A stretch of 64,000 nt of DNA from contig NZ_CP073696.1 of assembly GCF_025264645.1 (NCBI RefSeq), positions 1,116,001-1,180,000 on the forward strand, given 5' to 3'. The notes below the pieces were generated by a model. The model was not told the DNA's origin and made no database searches. It saw only the letters and a program-made list of their open reading frames with translations. The DNA comes from Edaphobacter lichenicola. GTDB lineage: Bacteria > Acidobacteriota > Terriglobia > Terriglobales > Acidobacteriaceae. This document shows, in pieces, positions 45,242 to 54,625 of the stretch (the first letter of the stretch is position 1; each line of letters starts with the position of its first letter). A program made the position numbers and the translations under genes.

Positions 45242-46405
45242 TTAGACCACTCGCCGTGCAGCTCTAAAACGAAGCTCCTCCACATTGAGTTCTCCGATCT
45301 CCATGTCTCGAAAGAAAACTCTATAAAACCCTGGTGTCACCGACTCGAATCCCAACTCTTCGAAACGGAATACCTCGCTGATGAATATTCTTGTCTTGTG
45401 CCAACTGATGTCTCCGCTATTGTTCACCCTTCGCAGAAGAAGTCCCTTCGGGTAGTTGAACTCCGGCAACTTGCGTGGGAGTCGGACGGAGCTGGGCTGG
45501 TAGAAACTCGCTGGAACTTGGTTGTTCAGCCCTTCGTGCGGACGCTCATTGTTGAACACGTAGCGAAAGTTATCGAAGCGGGTCTGCTGCGCGCGAAGGG
45601 ATGCCGCAGGCGGTACGGTTGTATCCTCCTTCAGCGTGCGGTGCATCCGTTCATGGCGACCGTTCTGCTGCGGTCGACCTGCTTGAATGCGCTCGTGGAC
45701 GATCCCGAGCTTCATCCAGCCGAGTGAGAGCTTCGACAGACCGAGTAGCCCTGTTCCCGCAAACGGTGCCCCGTTGTCCGTCCTTATTCGTGCTGGAACC
45801 CCGTACTCCCGCATGGCTGCTTCGCAGATTGCTCGAACCTGGCCAAGGTCGATACGTGAGACGATCTGGCAACGAATCAAGTAACGGCTATGCGCGTCGG
45901 TGATGGTAAACGGATCGCATCGCTTGCCGTCGCCAGTCGCGAAGTAGCCCTTGAAATCCATGCACCACAGCTGATTCGGACCCGTAACCAAAGAGAACGG
46001 TTCTGAGCATGGCGTGGTGCGTTTTCTTCTTCTCTGCGGACTGGTCAAGCCCGCGCGGCTCAAGATGTTGCCGAATGTGCTAGCTGCAGGCCATACCACG
46101 TCTGGTTGCAGCATTTCCAGCCTTGCCTTGAGTTTGCGTGCGCCCCAGGACGGATGCTTGGCACGAAGGACGAGGATGGCGTTCTCCATCGGCTCGAGCG
46201 TCGCGTGCGAACAGGTATGCGGTCGGCGGCTGCGATCCACGAGTCCCTCTGGCCCCGTCTCGTTGTAACGGTTGATCCAACGGTAGGCCGTTGGACGTGA
46301 GATCCCATAGACGCGACACAGGTCCGCTACTGACATCTCTTCCTTCTGATAACTCGATAGAAACTGCAAACGTTGATCCAAGATTCGACTCTCTTTCCAG
46401 GGCAT
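45242..46405 (-). CDS. IS481-family transposase
   Basis: The frame opens at 46435; the ATG at 46405 is preferred on homology. The 387-residue DDE transposase has a helix-turn-helix N-terminus (MSVADLCRVYGISRPTAYRWINRY), a helical spacer, and an rve catalytic domain: MDFKGYFATGDGKR (first Asp), RTDNGAPFA (second Asp) and GRPQQNGRHERMHRTLKED (final Glu). These spacings match IS481. Length is normal and no frameshift is seen, so it may be active. Its upstream terminus lies at 46460-46490; no matching end was seen just beyond the 3' end. Confidence 0.92.
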   Translation of the reverse strand: MPWKESRILDQRLQFLSSYQKEEMSVADLCRVYGISRPTAYRWINRYNETGPEGLVDRSRRPHTCSHATLEPMENAILVLRAKHPSWGARKLKARLEMLQPDVVWPAASTFGNILSRAGLTSPQRRRKRTTPCSEPFSLVTGPNQLWCMDFKGYFATGDGKRCDPFTITDAHSRYLIRCQIVSRIDLGQVRAICEAAMREYGVPARIRTDNGAPFAGTGLLGLSKLSLGWMKLGIVHERIQAGRPQQNGRHERMHRTLKEDTTVPPAASLRAQQTRFDNFRYVFNNERPHEGLNNQVPASFYQPSSVRLPRKLPEFNYPKGLLLRRVNNSGDISWHKTRIFISEVFRFEELGFESVTPGFYRVFFRDMEIGELNVEELRFRAARRVV

Positions 46406-46459
46406 ACAACATCGTGAGGCGTGCCCAAATAGCAAGAATCCGTACCCGTCGCGCTCCGC

Positions 46460-46490
46460 TGTAAACCATGTCTCCGGTCTGTTTTGTAAC
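46460..46490 (-). repeat. IS481-like terminal motif, right copy
   Basis: On the minus strand, from 46490: GTTACAAAACAGACCGGAG continuing to 46460. It is 55 bases upstream of the transposase start, where the left end of an IS481 element belongs. It matches 22 of 31 positions of the inverted motif at 42008-42038. Confidence 0.55.
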
Positions 46491-46660
46491 GGAAGTGCTA
46501 AGTACGCTCAGGGGCGCTGCCCCGATCGCGCGGCGCAAGGGTATCCCCAATCTTCCGCGCTTCGCTTGTGCAGACCGGCCTTCGGCCGCCTCCGCTTTGC
46601 TCCGGTGGGGAGACCCCTCCCCTTGCGCCTTGCTACCCCCGCCTTCGCCAGGTGGCGTTC

Positions 46661-46688
46661 GGCATGTACATGCCGCGTTTCAACGCGG
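46661..46688. promoter_or_regulatory. paired palindromes upstream of ardC
   Basis: GGCATGTACATGCC (46661-46674) is a perfect 14-base palindrome and CCGCGTT TC AACGCGG (46673-46688) a perfect 7-base inverted repeat; they overlap by two bases and lie 34-62 bases before the ardC ATG. They are likely operator sites for the ardC-parB operon. Confidence 0.4.
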
Positions 46689-46722
46689 ACGTGCAGCAGC
46701 CAAACCCAAGGAGGAAGCACCC

Positions 46723-47634
46723 ATGAACACCACCAGCAGCGTTACCCCAATCAGCGAAACCCCTAAACAACCGCAGCAACGGCAGACCGCCAAAGACATC
46801 ATCGCCGCCAACGTCAAGAGCCTTATCGAACAGCTTGAGGCTGGACACTCGGATGCACTCACCGCCTACCTCGACGCAATGAGCCGATTCCACAACTACA
46901 GCTTCGGGAACATTTTGGAGATTGCACGGCAGAGGCCGGACGCAACCCGCGTTGCAGGTCTCTATGCGTGGAACCAGCTTGGACGCAAAGTGATGAAAGG
47001 GCAGAAAGGTATTCGCATTCTGGCCCCGATTATCGGCATCAAGCGCAAGAAGGACGAAGAGGCCGAGCGAGACATCACCAAGCAGAACACCCGCGTCCTC
47101 GTCGGTTTCCGCAATGCCTATGTCTTCGATGTATCGCAGACCGAAGGCGCGGAGCTTCCCACCATGCGCGAGATGAGCGGCATGGTTGGCGAGAACCGCG
47201 ACCGTCTCGTTTCGTTCATCAAGCATCAGGGCATCGAGCTCGTCTTTAGCGAGAAGATTGCTCCCGCACTTGGCATCAGCTACGGCGGACGCATCGCCAT
47301 CTACCCCGGCCAGTCCGAGGCCGAGGAGTTTTCAACCCTTGTCCATGAACTCGCGCATGAGATGTTGCACAAGGCCGAACGTCGTACGACGACAACCAAA
47401 GTCGTGAAGGAGACGGAGGCCGAGGCGATTGCCTTTGTCATCGGCAAGGCCGTAGGACTTGAAACCGGAACGGCGAGCGCCGACTACATCAATCTCTATC
47501 ATGGCAACGCCTCACTGTTGGCCGAGAGCTTGGAGGTTATCCAGCAGACCTCCGGCGTCATCCTCGCCGCATTGCAGCCGCCGACCGAAGAACAGGCGGC
47601 GATGCCCGATGCAGAACTGGCGAAGGTGGCCTAA
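46723..47634 (+). CDS. ardC: ArdC-type antirestriction protein (DUF1738, ssDNA-binding, zincin)
   Basis: AAGGAGGAAG upstream of the ATG at 46723 fixes the start; the frame is open to 46468. The 303-residue product has the ArdC N-terminal ssDNA-binding domain (HNYSFGNILEIARQRPDATRVAG, KGQKGIRILAPI; about 30-130) and a C-terminal metallopeptidase-like part with HELAHEMLH zinc ligands. ArdC proteins travel on conjugative plasmids and integrative elements and protect incoming single-stranded DNA. It overlaps the next gene by one base and belongs to an operon with parB. Confidence 0.9.
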   Translation: MNTTSSVTPISETPKQPQQRQTAKDIIAANVKSLIEQLEAGHSDALTAYLDAMSRFHNYSFGNILEIARQRPDATRVAGLYAWNQLGRKVMKGQKGIRILAPIIGIKRKKDEEAERDITKQNTRVLVGFRNAYVFDVSQTEGAELPTMREMSGMVGENRDRLVSFIKHQGIELVFSEKIAPALGISYGGRIAIYPGQSEAEEFSTLVHELAHEMLHKAERRTTTTKVVKETEAEAIAFVIGKAVGLETGTASADYINLYHGNASLLAESLEVIQQTSGVILAALQPPTEEQAAMPDAELAKVA

Positions 47635-48050
47635 TGCAGACCATCCTTCGCATCCTCAAACAGGCCGGAGGTTGGCACCACGGCCTGTACCTCAAGATCG
47701 AGAACCCGCCTTATATGGCGTTGGTGATCGAGGCAACGGACGAGTCAGGCCCATGCGGTCTACCTGCAATCTCTGTCTGTCACTACGGCGAACAGAACGG
47801 CGACCTCATGCGCGACCCGGAGATGTGTTTCGAGCTTGGATTCGCGGACGGACCACACCTGAACGCTTTCTATTACCGGAACGACTATGTAGGCGTGGAG
47901 CAGTGGAGCCGCAATATCGTCCGCGACCACTACGTTTACCTCGTCAGCTTGCACCAGCAGCATGAGCGATTCGCCAAGGTGTGGGACAACAACCTGCGAT
48001 TGCAGGGCTTCGCTGAGGCCTTTGAGCAGCAGCAGTCCCCAGGCGCCTAA
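47634..48050 (+). CDS. DUF6908-like protein of mobile elements
   Basis: The 138-residue product begins MQTILRILKQAGGWHHGLYLKIENPP and contains LPAISVCHYGEQNGDLMRDPEM, a pattern I associate with DUF6908-type proteins encoded beside ardC and parB on plasmids. It is soluble, without a signal or membrane segment. Its ATG overlaps the ardC stop codon by one base (TAATG), so the two are coupled. Function unknown. Confidence 0.7.
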   Translation: MQTILRILKQAGGWHHGLYLKIENPPYMALVIEATDESGPCGLPAISVCHYGEQNGDLMRDPEMCFELGFADGPHLNAFYYRNDYVGVEQWSRNIVRDHYVYLVSLHQQHERFAKVWDNNLRLQGFAEAFEQQQSPGA

Positions 48051-48131
48051 CCCTTTCCCGCCCGGAGCGGATAGGAGAGCGCGTCCGCTTCACAACACCC
48101 AACGCAGTCCAACCGCTCAAGGAGAGCAGCC

Positions 48132-49817
48132 ATGCAAGATAGCAGCGCATTCCAATTTCTCGCCATCGACACCATCCACGAATCCACCACCAACCCCCGC
48201 CGCACGTTCGATGAAGCCAAGCTCAGGGAACTCGCCGAGTCCATCAAGCACAATGGCCTCATCCAACCCATCACCGTCCGGCCCAACAACGAAGGCTTCG
48301 AGATCGTCGCGGGAGCAAGGCGATTCCGTGCCGCTCAGATTGCGGAGCTTTTCTCCATTCCCGCCCGTATCGTCGAGATCGACGATGCAAAGGCGCTCGA
48401 ATGGCAGCTAGTGGAGAACAGCCAGCGCGTGGACGTTCACCCTTACGAGGAGGCGCAGGGATTCCAGCGCTTGCTGGACATCCCCGGTTACGACGTTGCC
48501 GCCTTGGTCGAGAAGTCAGGCAAGAGCGCAAGTCACGTCTACGCCCGTCTGTCCCTCTTACAACTCATCCCCGCCGTGGCCGAGGCGTTCACCCAGGAGC
48601 GCATCACGGCCAGCCACGCCAACCTTATCGCCCGTTTGCCGCAAGAGAGCCAGGCCGACGCCTTCGAGCAGTGCTGGCGCAAGGACTGGCAGGACAAGGA
48701 GCCACACCTGCTACCCGCCAAGCATGTTGCCGCGTGGATACAGGCCAACCTCTATCTGCCCCTCGCGGATGCACCGTTCGACCGCGAAGACCCAACCCTC
48801 AACACCAGTGCCGGAGCTTGCGTCACTTGCCCCCGTCGCAGCGGATACAACACCGCACTTTTTGCTGACGTGGTTTCTGACCAGTGCCTTGATTCAAGCT
48901 GCTACCACAGCAAAGTTAAGGCTTTCCTAGACCGTGAGATTGCCGCTCATCCCGGACTTGTCCAAATCGAGAACGGCTGGCGCAACCCCAAGGAACAGCG
49001 ACCCGGAGCGGTGCAGCGCGGCCATGTTCGGGAGCTTGACGCAGTGATCGAAAACCCGGAGGCGGAACCCGTGATACCGTGCGAAGCCGCCAAACCTGCC
49101 ATCGTCGTCTACGGCAAGCAGCTTGGTCGCAAGTTGACCGTTTGCACCGACAAGCATTGCCCAGTCCATGACCCACAGGCAGCAGCCGAAGCAGCAGCCC
49201 ATCCCGTCCCGACAATGGCACCCGCACCGGAGATTGAGACGGAGGAGGAAGCCGCGCAACGCGAAGCCGAGCACGAACAACGCATGGCCGAGTATAAGGC
49301 GGAACAGGAACGCAAAGAGGAGGAGCGCAAAGCCGAGTTCGACCGTCAGCAGAAGGAATACGAGGCCGAGCAAGCCCGCCGCGACAAACAGCGCAAGGCG
49401 AGAGTTGCCACGTTCGAGCGCATCATCGAACAGGCTCCCGCGTCATTCAGCCCAGCACAGATGCGCGTCTTCCTTCGTTTGCTCATTCACTTGGACTACA
49501 GCTTCCTTGAGGAGGTGGCGTCTCACTTCGCAAACGGGGATGAGAACTCGCAACAGTCGGACGATGAGATCGTGTTGGCCGCATTGGACGGCACCGCAGA
49601 CGAGAAGCTGACTGGCCTCGCCTTGCGCCTAGTCCTCTCTGACCACGTCGGCATCCCTCACGAAAGCCAACCGGACTTGCTCACTGAGGCCGAGCAGGTG
49701 TTCGCACCGAAGAAGCCCAAGGCCATCAAAGCCAAGGCCGAAGGTTCCAACAAGCCGAAGCCAACAGCCGCGAAAGTTAGAGCAAAGAAAGAAACGACCA
49801 GAAAGAAAGCAGCGTAG
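48132..49817 (+). CDS. parB: ParB/RepB/Spo0J-type partition protein, large form
   Basis: The 561-residue product has the ParB N-terminal nuclease/CTPase domain: TNPRRTFDEAKLRELAESI, LIQPITVRP and GARRFRAAQIA, then ENSQRVDVHPYEEAQGF and a helix-turn-helix (VAALVEKSGKSASHVYARLSL). Chromosomal ParB is about 300 residues, so this is an extended plasmid/ICE-type protein. Residues 370-430 form a long charged helix rich in Glu, Lys and Arg (coiled coil), and a cysteine-rich insertion (CVTCPRRSG; DQCLDSSCYH) around 225-260 could bind zinc. No parA is adjacent. A strong terminator follows. Confidence 0.88.
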   Translation: MQDSSAFQFLAIDTIHESTTNPRRTFDEAKLRELAESIKHNGLIQPITVRPNNEGFEIVAGARRFRAAQIAELFSIPARIVEIDDAKALEWQLVENSQRVDVHPYEEAQGFQRLLDIPGYDVAALVEKSGKSASHVYARLSLLQLIPAVAEAFTQERITASHANLIARLPQESQADAFEQCWRKDWQDKEPHLLPAKHVAAWIQANLYLPLADAPFDREDPTLNTSAGACVTCPRRSGYNTALFADVVSDQCLDSSCYHSKVKAFLDREIAAHPGLVQIENGWRNPKEQRPGAVQRGHVRELDAVIENPEAEPVIPCEAAKPAIVVYGKQLGRKLTVCTDKHCPVHDPQAAAEAAAHPVPTMAPAPEIETEEEAAQREAEHEQRMAEYKAEQERKEEERKAEFDRQQKEYEAEQARRDKQRKARVATFERIIEQAPASFSPAQMRVFLRLLIHLDYSFLEEVASHFANGDENSQQSDDEIVLAALDGTADEKLTGLALRLVLSDHVGIPHESQPDLLTEAEQVFAPKKPKAIKAKAEGSNKPKPTAAKVRAKKETTRKKAA

Positions 49818-49831
49818 ACCCCTTTCATTCT

Positions 49832-49853
49832 GGCCCCGGATTCGTCCGGGGCC
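49832..49853 (+). terminator. rho-independent terminator of the ardC-parB operon
   Basis: GGCCCCGGA (49832-49840) pairs perfectly with TCCGGGGCC (49845-49853) over the tetraloop TTCG, and GGTTTGTG follows. It lies 14 bases after the parB stop. Confidence 0.85.
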
Positions 49854-50107
49854 GGTTTGTGTATCGACTGCCCCGAAATCGAGCTGGGAGACACCCCTTC
49901 GGTTTCTCCCAGATCGTTCTTCTGCAACTTCCCTAGTCCGCTGCGGGGCAATAGTGACACTGGACTGAACTCAAAAGGGCTACAAAGCTTTAGGCCCAAT
50001 TAGGCTTCTTAGCTCAACCGAAGAGCTATACCTTGAGGGTGCACGAGTATTGTGCTGGCGACGACTGTCACGTCCGCCAAACCGCCGCATCGTTAGAAAG
50101 GACCTCC

Positions 50108-50401
50108 ATGCCCGCCTTCGTTGTATTCATCCGCGAGAGCACTTCTAGCGAAGCTGAGATGGAGATTTACGGCAAGCTCGCGCTGCCTACCCTCGCCGGG
50201 CGGCCGGCGAAACCGCTGGCATTTTATGGCAAACTCGAGGTTCTAGAAGGGCCAGAATTTGAGGGCGCGGTGATTCTTGAATTTCCCTCTATGGGGGAAG
50301 CAAAGATGTGGTATGAAAGCCCTGAATATCAGGCCGCAGCGGAGCATCGTAAAGCAGCATCTAGCTTCAGAGTTTTCATTTTGGAAGGCAAGAACGTTTG
50401 A
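50108..50401 (+). CDS. DUF1330 family protein
   Basis: AAAGGA lies eight bases before the ATG at 50108. The 97-residue product has the DUF1330 pattern: MPAFVVFIRESTSSEAEMEIYG, FYGKLEVLEG, ILEFPSMGEAKMWYESPEYQAAAEHRKAAS. This is a dimeric ferredoxin-like (Dabb-type) fold without assigned reaction. It lies 47 bases from the stop of the convergent histidine kinase gene. Confidence 0.85.
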   Translation: MPAFVVFIRESTSSEAEMEIYGKLALPTLAGRPAKPLAFYGKLEVLEGPEFEGAVILEFPSMGEAKMWYESPEYQAAAEHRKAASSFRVFILEGKNV

Positions 50402-50448
50402 GCAGTTTCGCCAGCTGTCATAGGTGCGACGCCCAGACTCTTGATGCA

Positions 50449-53400
50449 TTAGCTTCCTTTGGTGAGAAAGATCGCCTTACCTGGAACGATCAAGACGATT
50501 TCAGTGCCTCCCGGCTGTGAAGTTTTTAAGTCCAGATAGGCTCCGATACGAGTTGCTCTGTCGCGTATGCAAGACAAGCCATAATGGCCCGCTTTGCCTT
50601 CGTGCAGAATGTCAGAGTCGATACCTCTTCCGTTATCCAAAATCCTTAAGGTCAAGTCTTGACCGTAAGATAGGTAGACCTGCAGAAGAGTAGCCTCCGA
50701 ATGCGTGAGGGCATTGCGTATGCCTTCATAGGCAATCCTATAAACCTCGTCGCACACAATCGGATGAATGTCTCTTACTGTCCCATCCACGAAGAGTTCC
50801 GCTTGCATCCGATCGTCTAGCAGACTTTCGTCAATTGCAGCACGAATCGCGTTAGCGAGATCGTTAGACGCTTTGTTCGAAATATGGAGCGAACTCAAAG
50901 CGGCCCTCCCCTCAGCCGCTGCTTGTCCGAGCAACTTAGAGAGATGTTGGAGCACAGATTTCATTCCGGCAATGTCATCCGACCGCTCGAGCGCCTGGTC
51001 CGTCGCGAGCTTACTGACGCTAATTGTTTGAAGCAGAGTGTCGTGCAGGTCGTGGGCAACGCGTACGCGCTCATCCAAGCGTTCGCTAAATCGTGCGCGC
51101 ATCGAGGCGGCGATTCTCTCGACCCTCAGGCGATATCCTTGCCAGACAATGACGAGTGCAACTAGCCCGCATAAGCAGCGGAACCAGATCGTCTGGTAGA
51201 ACGCCGGCAGAAGTGTCAGATTCACGCTCGCGCCAGTTTCGTTCCACAGTCCGTCACCGTTGGAAGCTAAGACCCGCAATCTGTAGCCGCCCGGAGGAAG
51301 ACCCGTGTAGAAGGCCTGTCGCCGTGTCCCGGCTTCTTGCCATTCTTTATCGTAATTCTCCAGTTTGTATCGAAATTGGACGCGTTCGGGAAACGCAAAG
51401 CTCGGAGCCGTATAGTTGATCTCCAGGTTCCCCGCGGATGGACTGAGGCGGAGACCGTTAGTGGCTAGATACGCGTGTCCTCCCGAAACGATTGTCTTGA
51501 TCGAGACCGGCGGCGGAACGTGGTTCATCTTTGCGTCGAAATCTGCTGGATTAACCCAGAACAGCCCTTTCGAAGTGACGAACCAAATTTCACCGGTCGC
51601 CGACTGAACCATCGACGGTTCCGGCCATCTTTCTACGGCAAGGCTGGGAAGACCATCAGTGAAATCTATCCGATCCGCCGATATCGCATAGTCTGGGCGA
51701 GCAAGCCATTTCTTTAATTCGTCTTTCGGAACGCGTAGTACTCCGGAGGTCCCGTTTGCCCAAAGCTCTCCGGCCGCGGTTTCAACCAGACCGTTCACTT
51801 TTCCCGGGTTCTGCGCGTCCTTCCAGCGCATGAATTGGAATTTCCCGTCCGAAAAGAGAGCGATTCCGAGAGACCCGCCCATCCATACGTGGCTGCCCCG
51901 CACGGCGATCGCAAAGACTGGAAACATTGGCTTATCGTCTGGGAATTGATATCGATGGTATTCGCTGCCGTCCCACTTCACTAACGTTCTCGAGAATGCG
52001 AACCAAACGTTACCGTTGGCATCATCTGTCATTGCTCCAATTACGCCGGGCTTTCTTCCCAACAGTTGGGTCAACTTTGTCCAGCTATTACCGACTCGGT
52101 GGTACGACTCGGGAGTGAATGTCGAAATCCATACCTCGTGGTTTTTGTCGACTGCTATATCCGCTGCACTCTGAACGTCTCCCACGGGAAAGGCCACCGG
52201 TAAAGGAGCACCTCGTTCAATCCGCCACAGATGCTCCTGTCCCGTGCCGGACGACCAAATTGTTCCATCGGATGTTCGACGAAGAGCGATGCAGTTCTTG
52301 GTCTCGGGGAAGATTTGTATGTGGCCGTCACTGAAGAGGTGAGATAGTGGCTGCTCTCGACTTCCGAACCAGACGCCTCCGTTATCGTCAGCAGCTATAG
52401 CAAGCTGGCGTTCTGGGGAGGTAGGGAGGGCAACCGTGGTGAAAACGTTCCTACGTAGTTGGTCGAGACCTGAAAAGGTGGCGACCCAGATGTTGCCTTC
52501 TTTGTCGAGTAGCAAATCTGAGACCACACTTGAACTCAGACCCTGCTTGACCGTGAACGCCTGTGAATCGACCGCTCTGAGCGGCTCCTCCATCTTGTAC
52601 TGCTCTACGCTCACGAAATGACTTAGGCCTGTGGGAGACCCGGCCCAGAGGCTTCCATCCGGAGAAAACGTGAAATCTCCGAATTGAGACGGCGGACTGA
52701 GATCCCTAGTTGGGGAAGCTCTCGGACTCGGACCATTCGAGGACCCTGCCACTCGACGTAATCCTCCGAGATCCGAGAGCCAGATGGAGCCGTCAGGAGC
52801 CTGTTTCAGGAACGCGCGTTGGCCGCTCGTTCCTGCACCGGCCAAGGTTTGCTCAAACCTGGCCTGGCCCCGTGGCAGAAAATACAATCCACCAACCGGC
52901 CACTTGACCCAGAGTGTCCCCGCCCGATCCAGAAGAATTGCCCACGGAAAGCCGGCTGGAAATGAAGGATTGTTGCGAATCGCTTCGCATGTTCCGTTTT
53001 TCAAACGGTAGAGCCCGGACGAGCCCGCAATCCAAAGAGTTCCGTCATCGTCCTCCTCTATGTTTCCAGTCTTCGCTTGTGCAGGCGTACATCGCCGGTC
53101 GGGATACCGAGTCACCGTATTGTTTTTCCATCGAAGCAAACCGCTGTTTACTGTCGTCAGCCAAACGTTTCCCGAAGGCGATGCATACGCGTAATCGATC
53201 TCTGCATTGTGGACAGCCCCATTGGTGACTTCGTCCAGGGATTCGAAACGCACACCGTCAAATCGAAAAACACCTTTCGCCGTTGTCAACCATAGAAAGC
53301 CATCGGGGGCTTGCTGCGCAGCGAAGACCGCACTGAGACCTTTCTCGACAGTCCACGAAGTATGGTGAAATTGTTCAACATCCGGGACCTGAGATTGGGC

Positions 53401-53493
53401 ATACTCAACGACGAGACCGATCAGAGCGAATGCGCATAGAGAAGCGGGTGCGATGCGCCATACGGAGTTCGATCTCTTCGCTCTATTTGGCAC
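50449..53493 (-). CDS. two-component sensor histidine kinase with beta-propeller (Reg_prop/Y_Y_Y) sensor
   Basis: The open frame extends to 53805, overlapping the divergent lysR; a GTG at 53493 with AGAGG upstream is the most likely start, and an ATG at 53607 is possible. The 1014-residue form has a signal/anchor segment (PASLCAFALIGLVVEYA), two seven-bladed-propeller-like sets of Reg_prop repeats (WLTTAKGVFRFDGVRF, GTLWIAGSSGLYRL and others, about 30-650), a Y_Y_Y domain (FRYKLENYDKEWQEAG), a membrane helix (TIWFRCLCGLVALVIVW) and a HisKA_3 kinase (DLHDTLLQ with phospho-His; NGRGIDSD in the ATPase). No response regulator lies beside it. It probably senses an extracellular polymer or sugar. 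Confidence 0.9.
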   Translation of the reverse strand: MPNRAKRSNSVWRIAPASLCAFALIGLVVEYAQSQVPDVEQFHHTSWTVEKGLSAVFAAQQAPDGFLWLTTAKGVFRFDGVRFESLDEVTNGAVHNAEIDYAYASPSGNVWLTTVNSGLLRWKNNTVTRYPDRRCTPAQAKTGNIEEDDDGTLWIAGSSGLYRLKNGTCEAIRNNPSFPAGFPWAILLDRAGTLWVKWPVGGLYFLPRGQARFEQTLAGAGTSGQRAFLKQAPDGSIWLSDLGGLRRVAGSSNGPSPRASPTRDLSPPSQFGDFTFSPDGSLWAGSPTGLSHFVSVEQYKMEEPLRAVDSQAFTVKQGLSSSVVSDLLLDKEGNIWVATFSGLDQLRRNVFTTVALPTSPERQLAIAADDNGGVWFGSREQPLSHLFSDGHIQIFPETKNCIALRRTSDGTIWSSGTGQEHLWRIERGAPLPVAFPVGDVQSAADIAVDKNHEVWISTFTPESYHRVGNSWTKLTQLLGRKPGVIGAMTDDANGNVWFAFSRTLVKWDGSEYHRYQFPDDKPMFPVFAIAVRGSHVWMGGSLGIALFSDGKFQFMRWKDAQNPGKVNGLVETAAGELWANGTSGVLRVPKDELKKWLARPDYAISADRIDFTDGLPSLAVERWPEPSMVQSATGEIWFVTSKGLFWVNPADFDAKMNHVPPPVSIKTIVSGGHAYLATNGLRLSPSAGNLEINYTAPSFAFPERVQFRYKLENYDKEWQEAGTRRQAFYTGLPPGGYRLRVLASNGDGLWNETGASVNLTLLPAFYQTIWFRCLCGLVALVIVWQGYRLRVERIAASMRARFSERLDERVRVAHDLHDTLLQTISVSKLATDQALERSDDIAGMKSVLQHLSKLLGQAAAEGRAALSSLHISNKASNDLANAIRAAIDESLLDDRMQAELFVDGTVRDIHPIVCDEVYRIAYEGIRNALTHSEATLLQVYLSYGQDLTLRILDNGRGIDSDILHEGKAGHYGLSCIRDRATRIGAYLDLKTSQPGGTEIVLIVPGKAIFLTKGS

Positions 53494-53629
53494 GTCCCGG
53501 AATCCTCTAACTCGCTCAAAATTAGAATGATGGCGATAACTAAAATCTAGTCGTTGTTGCGCGGGGCAGCCATACTTTATAAGCTTAGCGCTATGCTTTC
53601 CAAGCATAGTGGATGCCGTGTAGGAAATT

Positions 53630-54553
53630 ATGGAACTCAGACATCTCAGATATTTCGTTGCCGTTGCCGAAGCCGGTAGCTTCAAGGTCGCTGCGGAGAA
53701 AAAGTTGCACACGACGCAGCCTTCTCTGAGCAGGCAGATTAGTGATCTGGAGGATGAAATTGGCGCCAGGTTGGTCATACGAACCTCAAAGGGAATTGAG
53801 CTCACGTCAGCCGGACAGGTCTTCCTCGATCACGCCAGGGTAGTTCTTTCGCAAATTGAAGTGGGCGTGGAAGCCGCGCGCCGTCTTGCGGACCCGGCCA
53901 AGCCCTATTTTGTGCTCGGCTTTCTGACGGGACATGAATCGACTTGGCTGCCCGCAGCGCTGCAACTCTTGAGGGATCAACTTCCTGGTGCTCATGTCGT
54001 CGTCTCTAGCCAGGTGTCTCCGCACTTGGCCGTTGCGATTTCAGGTGGACGCATGGACGCAGCGTTCATGAGGAGGGAGGAGGGCGCATCCGATCTTGAG
54101 TTCCGTCTCCTCGCGAAGGAACCGCTGGAGGTGTTTATGCGAAATGACCACCGCCTGGCTGCGATGAGTGAGATAGATCCGAGAGAGATCGTCAACGAAA
54201 CATTCATCAGTGTGTCGGGAAAGGCTCTGAGCGGCAAGGGAACAGCTCCCGCATTACGAGTAGTGATCGATCGGTACCTCAGCGACTGTAGATTACATAT
54301 CAGGCCGAGCCACGAGGTGGACAATCTTGCGGGGGCTATGTCTCTGATTGATTCAACCCGCGGGGTCGCGCTGCTGCCGGTATACGCAAAGAACCTGCTA
54401 TCCGGTCCCGTAACGAGTCGGCCTCTTATTGATAAGGCTCCGACAATCGATCTCTGCCTCGGCTTCAAGAAAACTAATGAATCACCTCTCCTGAAACACC
54501 TACTATCCCGTCTAGATGAACTTATCTCGCGGGCCTCCTCGGGAACGCGTTGA
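53630..54553 (+). CDS. LysR family transcriptional regulator
   Basis: The 307-residue product has the LysR helix-turn-helix at residues 1-60 (MELRHLRYFVAVAEAGSFK, AAEKKLHTTQPSLSRQISDLE) and a substrate-binding domain of two Rossmann-like lobes (90-300). TAGGAA lies before the ATG. It is divergent from the histidine kinase gene and adjacent to the TetR gene (54626-55186), with which it is convergent. Its inducer is unknown; the redox array beside it is a candidate target but that is inference. Confidence 0.92.
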   Translation: MELRHLRYFVAVAEAGSFKVAAEKKLHTTQPSLSRQISDLEDEIGARLVIRTSKGIELTSAGQVFLDHARVVLSQIEVGVEAARRLADPAKPYFVLGFLTGHESTWLPAALQLLRDQLPGAHVVVSSQVSPHLAVAISGGRMDAAFMRREEGASDLEFRLLAKEPLEVFMRNDHRLAAMSEIDPREIVNETFISVSGKALSGKGTAPALRVVIDRYLSDCRLHIRPSHEVDNLAGAMSLIDSTRGVALLPVYAKNLLSGPVTSRPLIDKAPTIDLCLGFKKTNESPLLKHLLSRLDELISRASSGTR

Positions 54554-54625
54554 TGAATTACTCGGAGGGCAGTTTCAATCGGCTTCGAGATTCTAGTTAC
54601 GGGAAAGCTCTTCTCAGGTAAGCGA

